Of a stretch of DNA of 64,000 nt, positions 53,141 to 61,765 are shown in pieces (the first letter of the stretch is position 1; each line of letters opens with the position of its first letter). Below the pieces are notes generated by a model that was not told the origin of the DNA, ran no database searches, and saw only the letters and a list, made by a program, of their open reading frames with translations. The position numbers and the translations under genes were made by a program. This DNA is from Frigoribacterium sp. PhB160 (GTDB taxonomy: Bacteria > Actinomycetota > Actinomycetes > Actinomycetales > Microbacteriaceae): NCBI RefSeq assembly GCF_003751785.1, contig NZ_RKIE01000003.1, forward strand, positions 62,001 through 126,000, read 5' to 3'.

Positions 53141-54094
53141 TCAGCGCGGCTCGTCGGCGTCGAGCCAGTTCGCGCGGGCGGGCAGGAGCGCCTCGAGCTC
53201 GTCCCAGAACGGCTCCGGCAGCTCGACGGTGGCCGCCGCGACGGTGGCCTCGACGCGCTCGAGCTTGCTGATGCCGACGATCGTCGAGGCGATGCGCGGG
53301 TCGCGCGTCGAGAAGCGGACCGCGGCGGTCGCGAGGTCGGTGCCCCACGCGGCGCAGACCTCGCGCATGCGGACGATCGCCTCGAGCGTCGCCGGACGGG
53401 CGGGACGGTACCCGTAGGAGTCGACGCGGCCGGTCGTGTCGGCCAGGATGCCGCCGCCGAGCACCGCGGCGTTGAGGACGGCCACCCCCAGCTCGCCGGC
53501 GCGCGCGATGAGGTCGCCCGCGCTGCGGTCGACGAGCGTCCACCGGTTGTGCACGAGCAGCACCTCGAAGACCCCGAGCTCGAGGTACCGCGCCATCTGC
53601 CGGACGTCGCCCCCCGCGAGGCCCAGGTGGCCGATCTCGCCGCGGTCGCGGGCGTCCACGAGGGCCTCCACCGCGCCTCCGGCGCTCGTCATCCGGTCGG
53701 GGTCGTGGAACTCGGGGTCATGGAGCTGCACGAGCGGCAGCGGGTCGACGCCGAGCCGACGACGGCTCTCGTCGAGCGAGCGCCGCACGCGGTCGCCGCT
53801 GTAGTCGGCCCCGCTCGGGTCGACCTTCGTCATGACCAGCACGTCGTCGGGCAGGCCGCCGTGCTCGGCGATCGCGCGGCCGATGCGTTCCTCGCTGCGG
53901 CCGTCCGAGTAGCCGTTCGCCGTGTCGATCGTGCGGATGTCGCTGTCGAACAGCGCCCGCACCAGGTCGACGGCGTCGCGCTCGGCCACGCTGTAGCCGA
54001 AGTTCTCCGGCATGCTGCCGAGGGGCGCCCCGCCCGCGGTGACGGGGCTGACGCGCAGCCCCGTCCGACCCAGGGGGACGAGGTCCCAGCGCAC
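53141..54094 (-). CDS. Aldo/keto reductase
   Basis: 317 residues. PLGRTGLRVSPVTAGGAPLG start, then IDTANGYSDGRSEERIG near 54 (catalytic Asp and Tyr), Lys in VLVMTKVDPSG near 85 and the substrate-side His in LVQLHDPEF near 119. The closest type is the aldose/fucose 1-dehydrogenase-like AKR group. GTG at 54094 lies one base from the VOC stop. It could oxidise a free sugar to a lactone in this locus. An in-frame GGAGGCGCGG copy is at 53671-53680. Confidence 0.9.
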   Translation of the reverse strand: MRWDLVPLGRTGLRVSPVTAGGAPLGSMPENFGYSVAERDAVDLVRALFDSDIRTIDTANGYSDGRSEERIGRAIAEHGGLPDDVLVMTKVDPSGADYSGDRVRRSLDESRRRLGVDPLPLVQLHDPEFHDPDRMTSAGGAVEALVDARDRGEIGHLGLAGGDVRQMARYLELGVFEVLLVHNRWTLVDRSAGDLIARAGELGVAVLNAAVLGGGILADTTGRVDSYGYRPARPATLEAIVRMREVCAAWGTDLATAAVRFSTRDPRIASTIVGISKLERVEATVAAATVELPEPFWDELEALLPARANWLDADEPR

Positions 54095-54095
54095 G

Positions 54096-54866
54096 TCAGG
54101 CCGCCGTGACGGCGTGCACGAGCCCGTCGGGGTCGACGTGCAGGTCGAGGCCGGCGGCGCTCCCGACCCGGACGGCGTCGGACGGGGTCGTCCCCTCGAA
54201 CTCCACCGCGAGGAAGCCGGGGGCGGTGAGCTGCGGCTCGCGCCGTCGCTTGTCGGCCTCGGCGTAGGTGAAGACCTCGAGCGACGTGTCGCCGTCGCGG
54301 AAGTACGCGATCTCGAAGCCACGAGGGTCGCTCGGCTGGTGGATGCCCGCCATGAGGTCGAAGCCGACCTCGCCGAGGTACATGGCCGTCGCGTCGAGGT
54401 CGTGGACGGTCTCGGCGACGTGGTCGAAGCGGGGGCGTGCGGGGTCACCCAGCGCCCAGTCCCGCTCGACGGCCTCCCGGTCGTGCACCTCGTGGTACTG
54501 CAACGGGCCCTCGACGAGCTCGAGCAGCGTGCCGTCGGGGTCGTAGAAGAACGTGATGCGCACGTCCCCCTCGGCGTGGATCGGCTCGAGCTGGAAGGGC
54601 ACCGCGTCGGCGTGGAGCCGGTCGACGAGGGCGTCGAGGTCCGAGACCCGGAAGCCGACGTGGCGGAAGCCGGCCTGCAGGTCGTCGGGGTCGAACGTCG
54701 ACGCCTCGGGCCGCGGGACGCGCACCAGCCGCAGCTCGGCCGTCACGGCGTCGAGGACGGCGGAGTCGTCGTCGACCTCGACGACCTCCACCCCGAGGTG
54801 GCGGCGGTAGAAGTCGACTGAGCGGGAGATGTCGGCGACGTTGATCAGGACGGAACGGATGGCCAT
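54096..54866 (-). CDS. Two-domain VOC (glyoxalase/extradiol-type) protein
   Basis: 256 residues with two vicinal-oxygen-chelate modules. The first has FRHVGFRVSD near 66 and GTLLELVEG near 111; the second has RFDHVAETVHD near 145 and TSLEVFTYAE near 193. Each holds the His and Glu expected for metal binding. Start ATG at 54866 after GAGAGGAG. Could be an epimerase, isomerase or dioxygenase; operon position points to sugar-derived substrates. Confidence 0.85.
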   Translation of the reverse strand: MAIRSVLINVADISRSVDFYRRHLGVEVVEVDDDSAVLDAVTAELRLVRVPRPEASTFDPDDLQAGFRHVGFRVSDLDALVDRLHADAVPFQLEPIHAEGDVRITFFYDPDGTLLELVEGPLQYHEVHDREAVERDWALGDPARPRFDHVAETVHDLDATAMYLGEVGFDLMAGIHQPSDPRGFEIAYFRDGDTSLEVFTYAEADKRRREPQLTAPGFLAVEFEGTTPSDAVRVGSAAGLDLHVDPDGLVHAVTAA

Positions 54867-54910
54867 GGGCCACTCCTCTCGGTGGGGCGTCGGAGGCCGC
54901 GGATCGACCT

Positions 54911-54943
54911 CGACTTACTTGATGACGTTCAGTTAGGTAGTCG
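54911..54943. promoter_or_regulatory. A/T-rich imperfect palindrome before the VOC gene, possible ROK operator
   Basis: A 33-base stretch with CGACT...AGTCG ends and CTTACTTGA / GTTAGGTAG interior. It is the most A/T-rich spot between the ROK gene and the VOC gene. It shares the ACTTAC half-site with the palindrome upstream of the binding-protein gene (59535-59559). Confidence 0.45.
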
Positions 54944-54977
54944 GGACAGCCGTCGGCACGGCATCACGCAGACCAGG

Positions 54978-56216
54978 TCAGGCGGGGAGGACGGCCTCTG
55001 CGCGGCCTGCGCGGGCGTGCGGGGTGAGGACGTGCTGGAGGGCCAGCGACGCGGCACCGACCGCGGCCGCGTCGAGGCCCGGGTCGACGAGCGTCACCTC
55101 GACCTCGTGGAGGCTCCGGGTGCGGGCCAGTCGGGAGCTCTGCTCCTCGATCTCCCGCACGTAGATGTCGCCCGCGTCGGCGAACCCGGGGCCGGCCAGG
55201 TAGACGCGGCCCAGGTCGAGCAGGTTCACGACCGAGAGCATCGCGGCGGCGACGTAGCGCGCCGACCGCGTGACGACGGCGGCGCAGCGCTCGTCGCCCC
55301 GGGCCGCCGCGCGGGCGATCGCGTCGAAGTCGTGCCGGAGGTGGCCGTCGTCGCCGGACAGCTCGAGCTCGAGCCGCAGCGCCGGGTCGGCCATCGCCTC
55401 GGCGACCATGGCCCGGGGGCCGGCGACCATCTCGAGGCAGCCGCGCGAACCGCACCAGCACTGCCGGCCCTCGAACTCGACGACCATGTGGCCGATCTCG
55501 CCGACGTTCGACGAGGCGCCCCGGGCGACCGCGCCTCCGGTGACGAGGCCCAGGCCGAAGCCGTTCGACATGTAGAGCGTCGCGAAGTCGTCCCCCGCCG
55601 ACATGCGCCCGGCCCAGAACTGGCCGAGGGCGGCGCAGGCGGCGTCGTTGTCGCGGACCACGGGCAGGCCCATGCGCGACCCGAGCGCCTCCTGCACCGC
55701 GAAGGAGTCCCAGTCGTCCGTCGTGAGGGACATGCGCTCTGCACCGGCCCCCAGGTCGAGGCCGGCCCCCGCCACGCCCACGCCCACGACGTCGGCCGTC
55801 GGGATCGCCAGCTCGGCGAGCAGCGCCTCGAGCTCGTCGGCGATGCGAGCGACGACGGCGCTCGGGGCCGTCTGCCCGATGCCGGTCGAGACGTGGTGGC
55901 CGATCACCCGGCCGCCGAGGTCCGCGACGACGTAGGTCAACCGGGCGTCGTCGAGGGACACGCCCACGGCGTACCGGGCGTCGGGGTTGAGCTCGAGGAG
56001 GCTGCGCCGCTTCCCGCCCGTGGCGTCCCCGTAGCCGGTCTCGACCACGAGGCGGTCCTCGATGAGCGACTTCACGATGCGGGTGATCGAGGTCGGGGTG
56101 AGACCCGACATCTCGGCGAGCTCGATGCGGCTCACGGTGCCGCTCGACCGGACGAGGTCGAGGACGGCGCTGCGGGTGTTCTGCGACGAGGGCCCGAGCC
56201 GACGGACGGTGGTCAT
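54978..56216 (-). CDS. ROK family transcriptional regulator
   Basis: 412 residues, ATG at 56216 after GGGAGGAC. N-terminal winged helix (SRIELAEMSGLTPTSITRIVKSLIED near 35). The ROK sugar-kinase-like core has DNDAACAALGQFW near 195 and the zinc/structural motif GEIGHMVVEFEGRQCWCGSRGCLE near 240. Regulators of the NagC/XylR type repress sugar operons and release DNA on sugar binding. It lies inside the operon it probably controls. In-frame GGAGGCGCGG copy at 55529-55538. Confidence 0.94.
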   Translation of the reverse strand: MTTVRRLGPSSQNTRSAVLDLVRSSGTVSRIELAEMSGLTPTSITRIVKSLIEDRLVVETGYGDATGGKRRSLLELNPDARYAVGVSLDDARLTYVVADLGGRVIGHHVSTGIGQTAPSAVVARIADELEALLAELAIPTADVVGVGVAGAGLDLGAGAERMSLTTDDWDSFAVQEALGSRMGLPVVRDNDAACAALGQFWAGRMSAGDDFATLYMSNGFGLGLVTGGAVARGASSNVGEIGHMVVEFEGRQCWCGSRGCLEMVAGPRAMVAEAMADPALRLELELSGDDGHLRHDFDAIARAAARGDERCAAVVTRSARYVAAAMLSVVNLLDLGRVYLAGPGFADAGDIYVREIEEQSSRLARTRSLHEVEVTLVDPGLDAAAVGAASLALQHVLTPHARAGRAEAVLPA

Positions 56217-56238
56217 CGGGGGTCCTCCCAGCACGGCG

Positions 56239-57027
56239 TCACTTGATCGCCCCGGCCGCCATGCCTCGCTCGAACTGCTTCTGCAGGGCGATGTAGGCGA
56301 CGATCGTCGGGATGGCCGTCACGACGGCCGCGGCGAGGATCTTCGGGGTGTCGTCATTGTACTGACGACGGAAGAACTCGGGCAGGAGCGTCACGACGCC
56401 CATGTCGTCGTTGACGAGGAAGACCTTCGGCAGCAGGTAGGCGTTCCACGCGTTGATCAGCACGAGCACGATGAGCGCCACGGCCATCGGTCGGGCGAGC
56501 GGCACGAGGATCGACCAGAACATGCGCCAGGAGCCCGCGCCGTCGAGCCGCGCCGCCTCGAACAGGGTGTCGGGGATGCCGTCGACGTATCCCCGGGTGA
56601 TGAGGACGGTGAACGGTATCTGCAGGGCCGCGATGGGGAGGATCACCGCCCAGAACGTGCCCAGCAGGTCGAGGCGCACGGCCGTGGCGTAGAGGGGGGC
56701 GATCAGCACCACCTCGGGGAGGGTGAGCGCTGCCATCATGAGCCAGAAGTAGACCTCCTTGCTGCGCACGCGGAGCTTCGAGAAGCCGAACGCGGCCGCG
56801 AGCGTCGCCAGGTAGATGATCACGATCGAGCCGCCGGCGACGATCGCCGAGTTGAGGAAGAAGCGGGCGAAGCCCGGCACGGCCAGGACGGCCGCGTAGT
56901 TCCCCCAGCCGGAGCCGGCGAACGACCTCGACACCATGGCGTAGATCGGGATGACGAACGGCACCATCGCGACCGTGACCACGAGCTGCAGGAGGAGCTT
57001 CGCCCTCAGGGACCGGGTCTCAAACAT
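56239..57027 (-). CDS. Sugar ABC transporter permease, MalG/CUT1 family
   Basis: 262 residues, six spans. The coupling loop is DTLFEAARLDGAGSWRMFWSILVPL near 160. The C-terminal AIPTIVAYIALQKQFERGMAAGAIK is the MalG-type ending. It overlaps the MalF-like gene by eight bases. It needs an ATPase that is not encoded nearby, so a shared MsiK-type ATPase is expected, as in Streptomyces. Confidence 0.94.
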   Translation of the reverse strand: MFETRSLRAKLLLQLVVTVAMVPFVIPIYAMVSRSFAGSGWGNYAAVLAVPGFARFFLNSAIVAGGSIVIIYLATLAAAFGFSKLRVRSKEVYFWLMMAALTLPEVVLIAPLYATAVRLDLLGTFWAVILPIAALQIPFTVLITRGYVDGIPDTLFEAARLDGAGSWRMFWSILVPLARPMAVALIVLVLINAWNAYLLPKVFLVNDDMGVVTLLPEFFRRQYNDDTPKILAAAVVTAIPTIVAYIALQKQFERGMAAGAIK

Positions 57028-57994
57028 CCGGCACCTCCTCGACGAGCGGGGTCCGTTCGCGGCTGCGTCGCTGGATCACCAGCGAGACCGAGACCGCGAT
57101 GACCAGCAGGATGATCGACAGCGCCGCCGCGTAGCCGAGGTTGCGCGACGAGCCCGCCGTCTCGGCGTAGATCATCGTGCCGAGGAACTCCGACGAGTGA
57201 GCCGGGCCGCCCTGGGTGATGAGCCAGACGTTGTCGAAGAGCTTGAGCGCCGTGATGAAGTTGAGGATCGCGAGCGACACCGTCACGGGCTTGAGGTTCG
57301 GCATGACGACCGAGAACAGCAGCCGGAGGTTGCCGGCACCGTCGATGCGGGCCGCCTCGAGCATCTCGGGGTCGACCTGCGCCATCCCCGCGTAGTAGAG
57401 GATGAAGCCGAATCCGATCGAGCCCCAGCAGCCGACGAGCGTCACCACGAGCAGCGACGTGGTCGACTGGCCGATCCAGCCCTGCGCCAGCGAGCCCAGG
57501 CCGACGGCCTCGAGGATGCGGTTGACCGTCCCGTCGGTCTGCCAGACCTGGATCTGTGCCGGGGCCAGGGTCGCCGGGGCGACGACGACCGGGATGACGA
57601 CGATCACCTTGTAGACGTTCGCCAGGAAGATCTTCGAGTGCATCGCGGCGGCGAAGAGCATGCCGCCGACGACCTGCACGACGAAGACGGCGACGAAGTA
57701 GACGCCGGTGTTGCGCACCGCCGTCCAGAAGGTGCGGTCGGTGAGCGCCTCGACGTAGTTGTCGAGGCCCACCGCGGTCATGCGCGATCGGCCCCCGGCC
57801 CAGTCGAAGAACGACAGGTAGCCGGAGTACACGATGCTGTAGTAGATCAGCCCGACGGAGATGACGAAGCCGGGCAGGATCCAGACGAGGCCGCCGGGCA
57901 CCAGGCGCGAACGCCTGCGGCGGGGCGCCTCGGGGCGAGGAGCGGGGGGCCGGGAGGCGACGGGCGCCGCCTCCCGGGGAACGGTCACGGTCAC
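57020..57994 (-). CDS. Sugar ABC transporter permease, MalF/CUT1 family
   Basis: 324 residues, Pro/Arg-rich N-terminus then six spans. Coupling loop PEMLEAARIDGAGNLRLLFSVVMPN near 220. The start is a GTG at 57994 within VTVTVPRE; a second in-frame GTG two codons later is possible, and neither has a strong ribosome site. Forms the channel with the MalG-like protein. Confidence 0.93.
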   Translation of the reverse strand: MTVTVPREAAPVASRPPAPRPEAPRRRRSRLVPGGLVWILPGFVISVGLIYYSIVYSGYLSFFDWAGGRSRMTAVGLDNYVEALTDRTFWTAVRNTGVYFVAVFVVQVVGGMLFAAAMHSKIFLANVYKVIVVIPVVVAPATLAPAQIQVWQTDGTVNRILEAVGLGSLAQGWIGQSTTSLLVVTLVGCWGSIGFGFILYYAGMAQVDPEMLEAARIDGAGNLRLLFSVVMPNLKPVTVSLAILNFITALKLFDNVWLITQGGPAHSSEFLGTMIYAETAGSSRNLGYAAALSIILLVIAVSVSLVIQRRSRERTPLVEEVPDV

Positions 57995-58013
57995 GATGAG
58001 ACGACCCGCCCGC

Positions 58014-59402
58014 TCAGTCGCTGCCGACGTCGCTGGGCTCCGCCGAGTCCTGCAGCTCGGCCGCGATCTCGTCGATCGACGCGTCGGACGTGGGGTCGAG
58101 GACCCGCTGGATGGCGAGCACGATCGCGTCGAGCGTCGCCTCCGAGGTCTGGTACTGCCGGGTCTGCGTCGTCGACGAGCTGTCGGTGATGAGCTGCTCG
58201 ATCGCGGGTCGCTGGACGGCGTCGTCGACGAGCGAGATCGACGACCAGTCGGGTGCCACGCCCTGCAGCGCCGGGATGAGGTCGAGGGCGTTCGCCACGT
58301 TCTGCTGCCCCGCCTCGGTCATCGACATCCACGACACGAAGGTCTTCGCCGCCCCGATGTTCGGCGAGTCGGCGTTGATGGCGAGCCCGTAGTCGGCCTC
58401 TCCGAAGTACTCGGACCCGTTGCCCTTCCCGGCGACGTCCGGGAACGCGGCGGGGAGCTGGGTGAAGCAGGTCGGGTCGCTGACGCCGGCGGCCTCCATG
58501 GAGGCCTTGCACGACTCGGCGCCCGAGTACTGGGTGTACCAGAAGCCCATCTGGACCATGGCGGCGTCGCCCTTCATGAACTGCTCGTTCGCGAGGGGGT
58601 ACTGCGTGCCGTCGAGGGCGTCGGGGGCGATGATGCCGTCGTCGCGCATGTCGGAGATGATCTGGAGCGTCTCGACGCCCGCCGGGTCGTCCCAGTTCGC
58701 CTCGCCCGTCGCCGCGGCGATGAAGAAGTCGGGGTCGACCGAGTTGGCGATCGAGTGGAACATCTCGCTCGGGAAGGTGTCGGCGCCGCCGGCGCCCATG
58801 GTGAAGCAGGTCTTGTCGATCGCGGCGACCGCCTTGCACGTGTCGACCCACGAGTCGTAGTCGACCGGCACCTCGGCGCCGGCCTCGTCGAGGACGTCCT
58901 GGTCGACCCAGAGGTAGCCGGCCGCCATGCCGCCGAGCGGCGCGGAGACCAGGCGACCGTCGGAGTCGCGCAGCTGGTCGACGTAGCCCTCGCCGTACTT
59001 CGACTCCCAGTCGGCCCCGAGCTGGTCCTCCGCGAGCGACGACAGGTCGATCGCGTAGGGACCCCAGAGGTCGGGGGTGCCGCCGGCGGGCGAGAGGACG
59101 AACACGTCGGGGCCCTCGCCGGAGTCGAGGGCGGGCGTGAGCGTGGTGCGGTAGTCGACGTTCTCGAAGTTCTTGTAGGTGACCTCGATGTCGGGGTGCT
59201 CCTTGTTGAACTCGGCGATGTAGCGCTCGGCGACGGGGGTGTCGGGCGTGTAGCCCCACCACGTCACCTCGCCCGACTCGGCCGCGGGGACGGAGTCGCC
59301 GTCGTCGCTGCCGCCGCCGCTGCTGCTGCAGCCGCTGAGCACGAGGGCGCTCGCCCCCACGAAGACCGCCGCTGCGGTCAGGTACCTGGACTTCTTCGTC
59401 AT
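58014..59402 (-). CDS. Sugar-binding lipoprotein (CUT1 family)
   Basis: 462 residues. Signal peptide ending in lipobox LVLSGC, then a Ser/Gly linker. SBP_bac_1 features: FNKEHPDIEVTYKNF near 67, MKGDAAMVQMGFWY near 280, and aromatic sugar-site Trp residues. Four Cys beyond the lipid Cys (DTCKAV, KTCFTM, ESCKAS, PTCFTQ) may form two disulfides. First gene of the locus, behind the promoter and palindrome at 59504-59559. Ligand unknown; GH1 suggests a beta-glycoside. Confidence 0.94.
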   Translation of the reverse strand: MTKKSRYLTAAAVFVGASALVLSGCSSSGGGSDDGDSVPAAESGEVTWWGYTPDTPVAERYIAEFNKEHPDIEVTYKNFENVDYRTTLTPALDSGEGPDVFVLSPAGGTPDLWGPYAIDLSSLAEDQLGADWESKYGEGYVDQLRDSDGRLVSAPLGGMAAGYLWVDQDVLDEAGAEVPVDYDSWVDTCKAVAAIDKTCFTMGAGGADTFPSEMFHSIANSVDPDFFIAAATGEANWDDPAGVETLQIISDMRDDGIIAPDALDGTQYPLANEQFMKGDAAMVQMGFWYTQYSGAESCKASMEAAGVSDPTCFTQLPAAFPDVAGKGNGSEYFGEADYGLAINADSPNIGAAKTFVSWMSMTEAGQQNVANALDLIPALQGVAPDWSSISLVDDAVQRPAIEQLITDSSSTTQTRQYQTSEATLDAIVLAIQRVLDPTSDASIDEIAAELQDSAEPSDVGSD

Positions 59403-59503
59403 TCTCGTCGCCTTTCAACACGCCGTCGTGATGGAGCAGGAGGGAAGAGCGTCACCGCGCCGTGGTGAGCGGCGGGGTCCGACCGTCAGGCGGCCGCGAG
59501 GCG

Positions 59504-59559
59504 ACTGTAACCACGACGAGGGTCGTCAGGCAATACTTACAAACAATTTGTTACGAAGT
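59504..59559 (-). promoter_or_regulatory. Promoter and candidate ROK operator of the second sugar locus
   Basis: On the minus strand TTGCCT (59528-59533), 18 bases, TACAGT (59504-59509). Directly upstream, 59535-59559 reads on the plus strand from ACTTAC through AACAATTTGTT to GAAGT, a 25-base palindrome with 9 of 12 pairs matching. The A/T-rich inverted repeat is typical of ROK (NagC/XylR) sites. Confidence 0.68.
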
Positions 59560-59573
59560 TGTCCCGGGCCCGG

Positions 59574-60146
59574 CTAGCGGTAGTGGTGCTCGCCGCGGGC
59601 GGCGGCGGCGACCACGTCGGCGATGCGCGCGGCCCGCGTCTCGGGGCGCTTCAGCGCCGCCAGGCGGAAGTAGACCCGGAACTTCTCGGTCTTGCTCGTC
59701 GACTCCCAGAACGCGGCGGCGACCGGGTCGGCGTCCAGCGCGGCCCGGAGGTCGGGCGGGGCGACCGCGTCCTTCTGACGGTAGGCCGCCTCCCACCGTC
59801 CGTCGGCCTTCGCGCGCTCGACCTCGGCGAGGCCCCCGGCGCGCATCCGGCCCTCGTCGACCAGCCGGGCCACGTGCTCGCGGTTCACCTGCGACCAGAC
59901 GCTCGCCCGCCTCCGCGGCTGGAACGCCGTCAGCATCCAGTCGTCGTCGACCCGCTGCCCCTGCCCGTCGATCCAGCCGAAGCAGAGGGCGACGTCGAGC
60001 GCCTCCGACCAGGTCATGCCGGTGACGTCTCGCCCCTTCTTGCGCAGCAGCAGCCGCACGCCGTCGACGTGCGCGACCGTCTCGAGGTAGTGCACCCACT
60101 GCGGCTCGGTCAGGTGCAGGGCGGGCTTGTCGGCGAGGGCGGCCAT
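59574..60146 (-). CDS. YdeI/OmpD-associated (OmdA) family protein
   Basis: 190 residues. GMTWSEALDVALCFGWIDGQGQRVDDDW near 43 and AFWESTSKTEKFRVYFRLAALKRPETRAARI near 147 are the family's N- and C-terminal signatures. Family role unclear; linked to stress or antimicrobial-peptide tolerance in some bacteria. ATG at 60146 is leaderless with TAGCCT six bases before. Confidence 0.9.
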   Translation of the reverse strand: MAALADKPALHLTEPQWVHYLETVAHVDGVRLLLRKKGRDVTGMTWSEALDVALCFGWIDGQGQRVDDDWMLTAFQPRRRASVWSQVNREHVARLVDEGRMRAGGLAEVERAKADGRWEAAYRQKDAVAPPDLRAALDADPVAAAFWESTSKTEKFRVYFRLAALKRPETRAARIADVVAAAARGEHHYR

Positions 60147-60152
60147 GGCGCG

Positions 60153-60158
60153 AGGCTA
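60153..60158 (-). promoter_or_regulatory. -10 box for the leaderless OmdA-family gene
   Basis: TAGCCT on the minus strand, six bases before the ATG at 60146. Confidence 0.62.
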
Positions 60159-60169
60159 GCGCGCGTCGC

Positions 60170-60220
60170 GTGTCCACGGACCGTCGCCCGACGGCGCCTC
60201 CGGCGACGGTCCGTGGACAC
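60170..60220 (-). terminator. Perfect 19-base-arm hairpin after the Pro/Gly-rich protein gene
   Basis: Arms 60170-60188 and 60202-60220 are exact reverse complements (GTGTCCACGGACC... on the left), loop 13 bases. A second small stem around TCGCCC/GGGCGA follows at 60221-60237. Transcription from the right (gene ending at 60252) would meet it first, so it is probably that gene's terminator and shields the OmdA promoter. Confidence 0.75.
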
Positions 60221-60251
60221 TCGCCCTCGCGGGCGAAGACGGCGAGCGCCG

Positions 60252-60938
60252 TCAGCTGCCGGTGGGGGCGTCCTCGACGGGGGCCGTCGGGGCGTCGCTG
60301 GGCGGGGTGGGGGCGTCCGTGCCGGGCTCCGGCGCGTCGGCGGGCGGGGTGGGGGCGTCGGCGCCGGGCTCGGGCAGGGCACCCGCGGCACCGGGACCAC
60401 CAGCGGCGGGGCCGCCCGCCGCAGGGCCGCCAGCTGCAGGCCCCTCCGCGCCGGGCGCGCAGCCCGGGGCGGGTGCACCCTCGGGCGGCGTGGCCGGGGT
60501 CGCGCCGTCCTCGCCCGGCGCGGCGGGCGGCGTCGGCGCGCTGCCGTCGGCCGCACCCGGGGTCGGGGCCGTGGTGCTGCCCGAGGCGTCGTCGGTCGCG
60601 GGTGCCGACGACGAGGCCGACGGCGACGAGGTCGCGGCGGCGCTGAGGCTCGAGCCGCCGCTCGCCCCTCCGGTCGACGCCGCGACGGCGGCGCCGCCCC
60701 CGACGAGGGCGAGGCCGGCCGCGGCGACCCCGAGCGTCAGCACGAGGCGCTTCGAGCCGCGGCGGCGGGCCGCGGCGGGGTGGGCCTGCTCGGTGACGGG
60801 CAGCTCGCGGGTCGCGTCGTCTCCGCCGAGCCGCTCGTCGCGGCCGGCGTCGCGGCCGAAGGCGTCGCGGCCCGAGCCGTCGCGGCCGGCGTCGTCGCTG
60901 TCGGGGCGGTCGAACGGGCTGTGGTCGTTGCTGGTCAT
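60252..60938 (-). CDS. Single-pass membrane protein with Pro/Ala/Gly/Asp-rich outer region
   Basis: 228 residues, ATG at 60938 after AGGAGA. A hydrophilic N-terminus (about 60 residues, with GRDAFGRDAGRDE repeats) is followed by one membrane span (LVLTLGVAAAGLALVGGGAAV near 65-85). A low-complexity outer part carries Ser/Ala stretches, AAGGP triplet repeats and DAPTPP-type repeats to the end. No enzyme motif. Divergent from the two-component system 158 bases away, hence a candidate target of it. Confidence 0.8.
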   Translation of the reverse strand: MTSNDHSPFDRPDSDDAGRDGSGRDAFGRDAGRDERLGGDDATRELPVTEQAHPAAARRRGSKRLVLTLGVAAAGLALVGGGAAVAASTGGASGGSSLSAAATSSPSASSSAPATDDASGSTTAPTPGAADGSAPTPPAAPGEDGATPATPPEGAPAPGCAPGAEGPAAGGPAAGGPAAGGPGAAGALPEPGADAPTPPADAPEPGTDAPTPPSDAPTAPVEDAPTGS

Positions 60939-61083
60939 GGTCGTCTCCTGACGGGTGGTGGTGACGCGGACCCCTGTCCGCTGCTGGTACGACCCTCGGG
61001 AGCGCACCTGAAGCCCCGCTTAAGTCGCCGGGCCGTCCAGCGCTTCCATAGGGTCGGCACGGCGGCGGCCCATCCCGTGGCCG

Positions 61084-61089
61084 TACGGT
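61084..61089 (+). promoter_or_regulatory. -10 box for the leaderless response-regulator gene
   Basis: TACGGT with seven bases to the GTG at 61097; no ribosome site. Confidence 0.6.
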
Positions 61090-61096
61090 CACGCCG

Positions 61097-61765
61097 GTGA
61101 TCCCTCCCGCCCGCGTCCTCGTGATCGACGACGACCCCGCCCTGCTCGCCTCCGTCGTCGCCGCCCTCTCCGCCGAGGGCTTCGCCGTGCGCGGCCTGCC
61201 CGACGGCGAGGGCCTCGCCGAGGCGCTCCGCTCCGTCGCGCCCGACCTCGTCGTGCTCGACTGGATGCTGCCCGGCGCGAGCGGCATCCGCCTGGCCGCG
61301 ACGGTCCGCACGACGAGCGACGCGGCCGTCGTCATGCTCACCGCCCGCGACGAGCTCGACGACCGCCTCCGCGGCTTCGCCGAGGGCGTCGACGACTACG
61401 TGGTCAAGCCGTTCTCGATCGCCGAGCTGGTCGCGCGCGTCACCGCCGTGCTCCGTCGCCGCGGGCGCGTCCCCGCCGTCATCGAGGTGGGCGACCTCGT
61501 GCTCGACCCGGAGGCGGCGGTCACCACCCGAGGAGGCGTCGCCCTCGACCTCACCGCCACCGAGCACCGCCTGCTGGCCTTCCTCGCCGAGAGCCGGGGG
61601 CGCACGGTGTCGAAGACGCAGATCCTCACGCAGGTGTGGGGCTACGACGACTACGACCCGAACCTCGTCGAGGTGCACCTCAGCTCGCTCCGCAAGAAGA
61701 TGGAGCGCGAGGGGCCGCGCCTCATCCACACCGTCCGGGGCATCGGCTACCGGATGAGCGCGTGA
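61097..61765 (+). CDS. OmpR/PhoB family response regulator
   Basis: 222 residues. Receiver with acidic pair DDD near 11-13, phospho-Asp55 (VVLDWMLPG), Thr in VVMLTARD and Lys in DDYVVKPF. The C-terminal winged helix (LTATEHRLLAFLAESRGRTVSK and VEVHLSSLRKKM) binds DNA. Leaderless GTG start. The stop overlaps the kinase GTG, so both are made together. Confidence 0.95.
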   Translation: MIPPARVLVIDDDPALLASVVAALSAEGFAVRGLPDGEGLAEALRSVAPDLVVLDWMLPGASGIRLAATVRTTSDAAVVMLTARDELDDRLRGFAEGVDDYVVKPFSIAELVARVTAVLRRRGRVPAVIEVGDLVLDPEAAVTTRGGVALDLTATEHRLLAFLAESRGRTVSKTQILTQVWGYDDYDPNLVEVHLSSLRKKMEREGPRLIHTVRGIGYRMSA

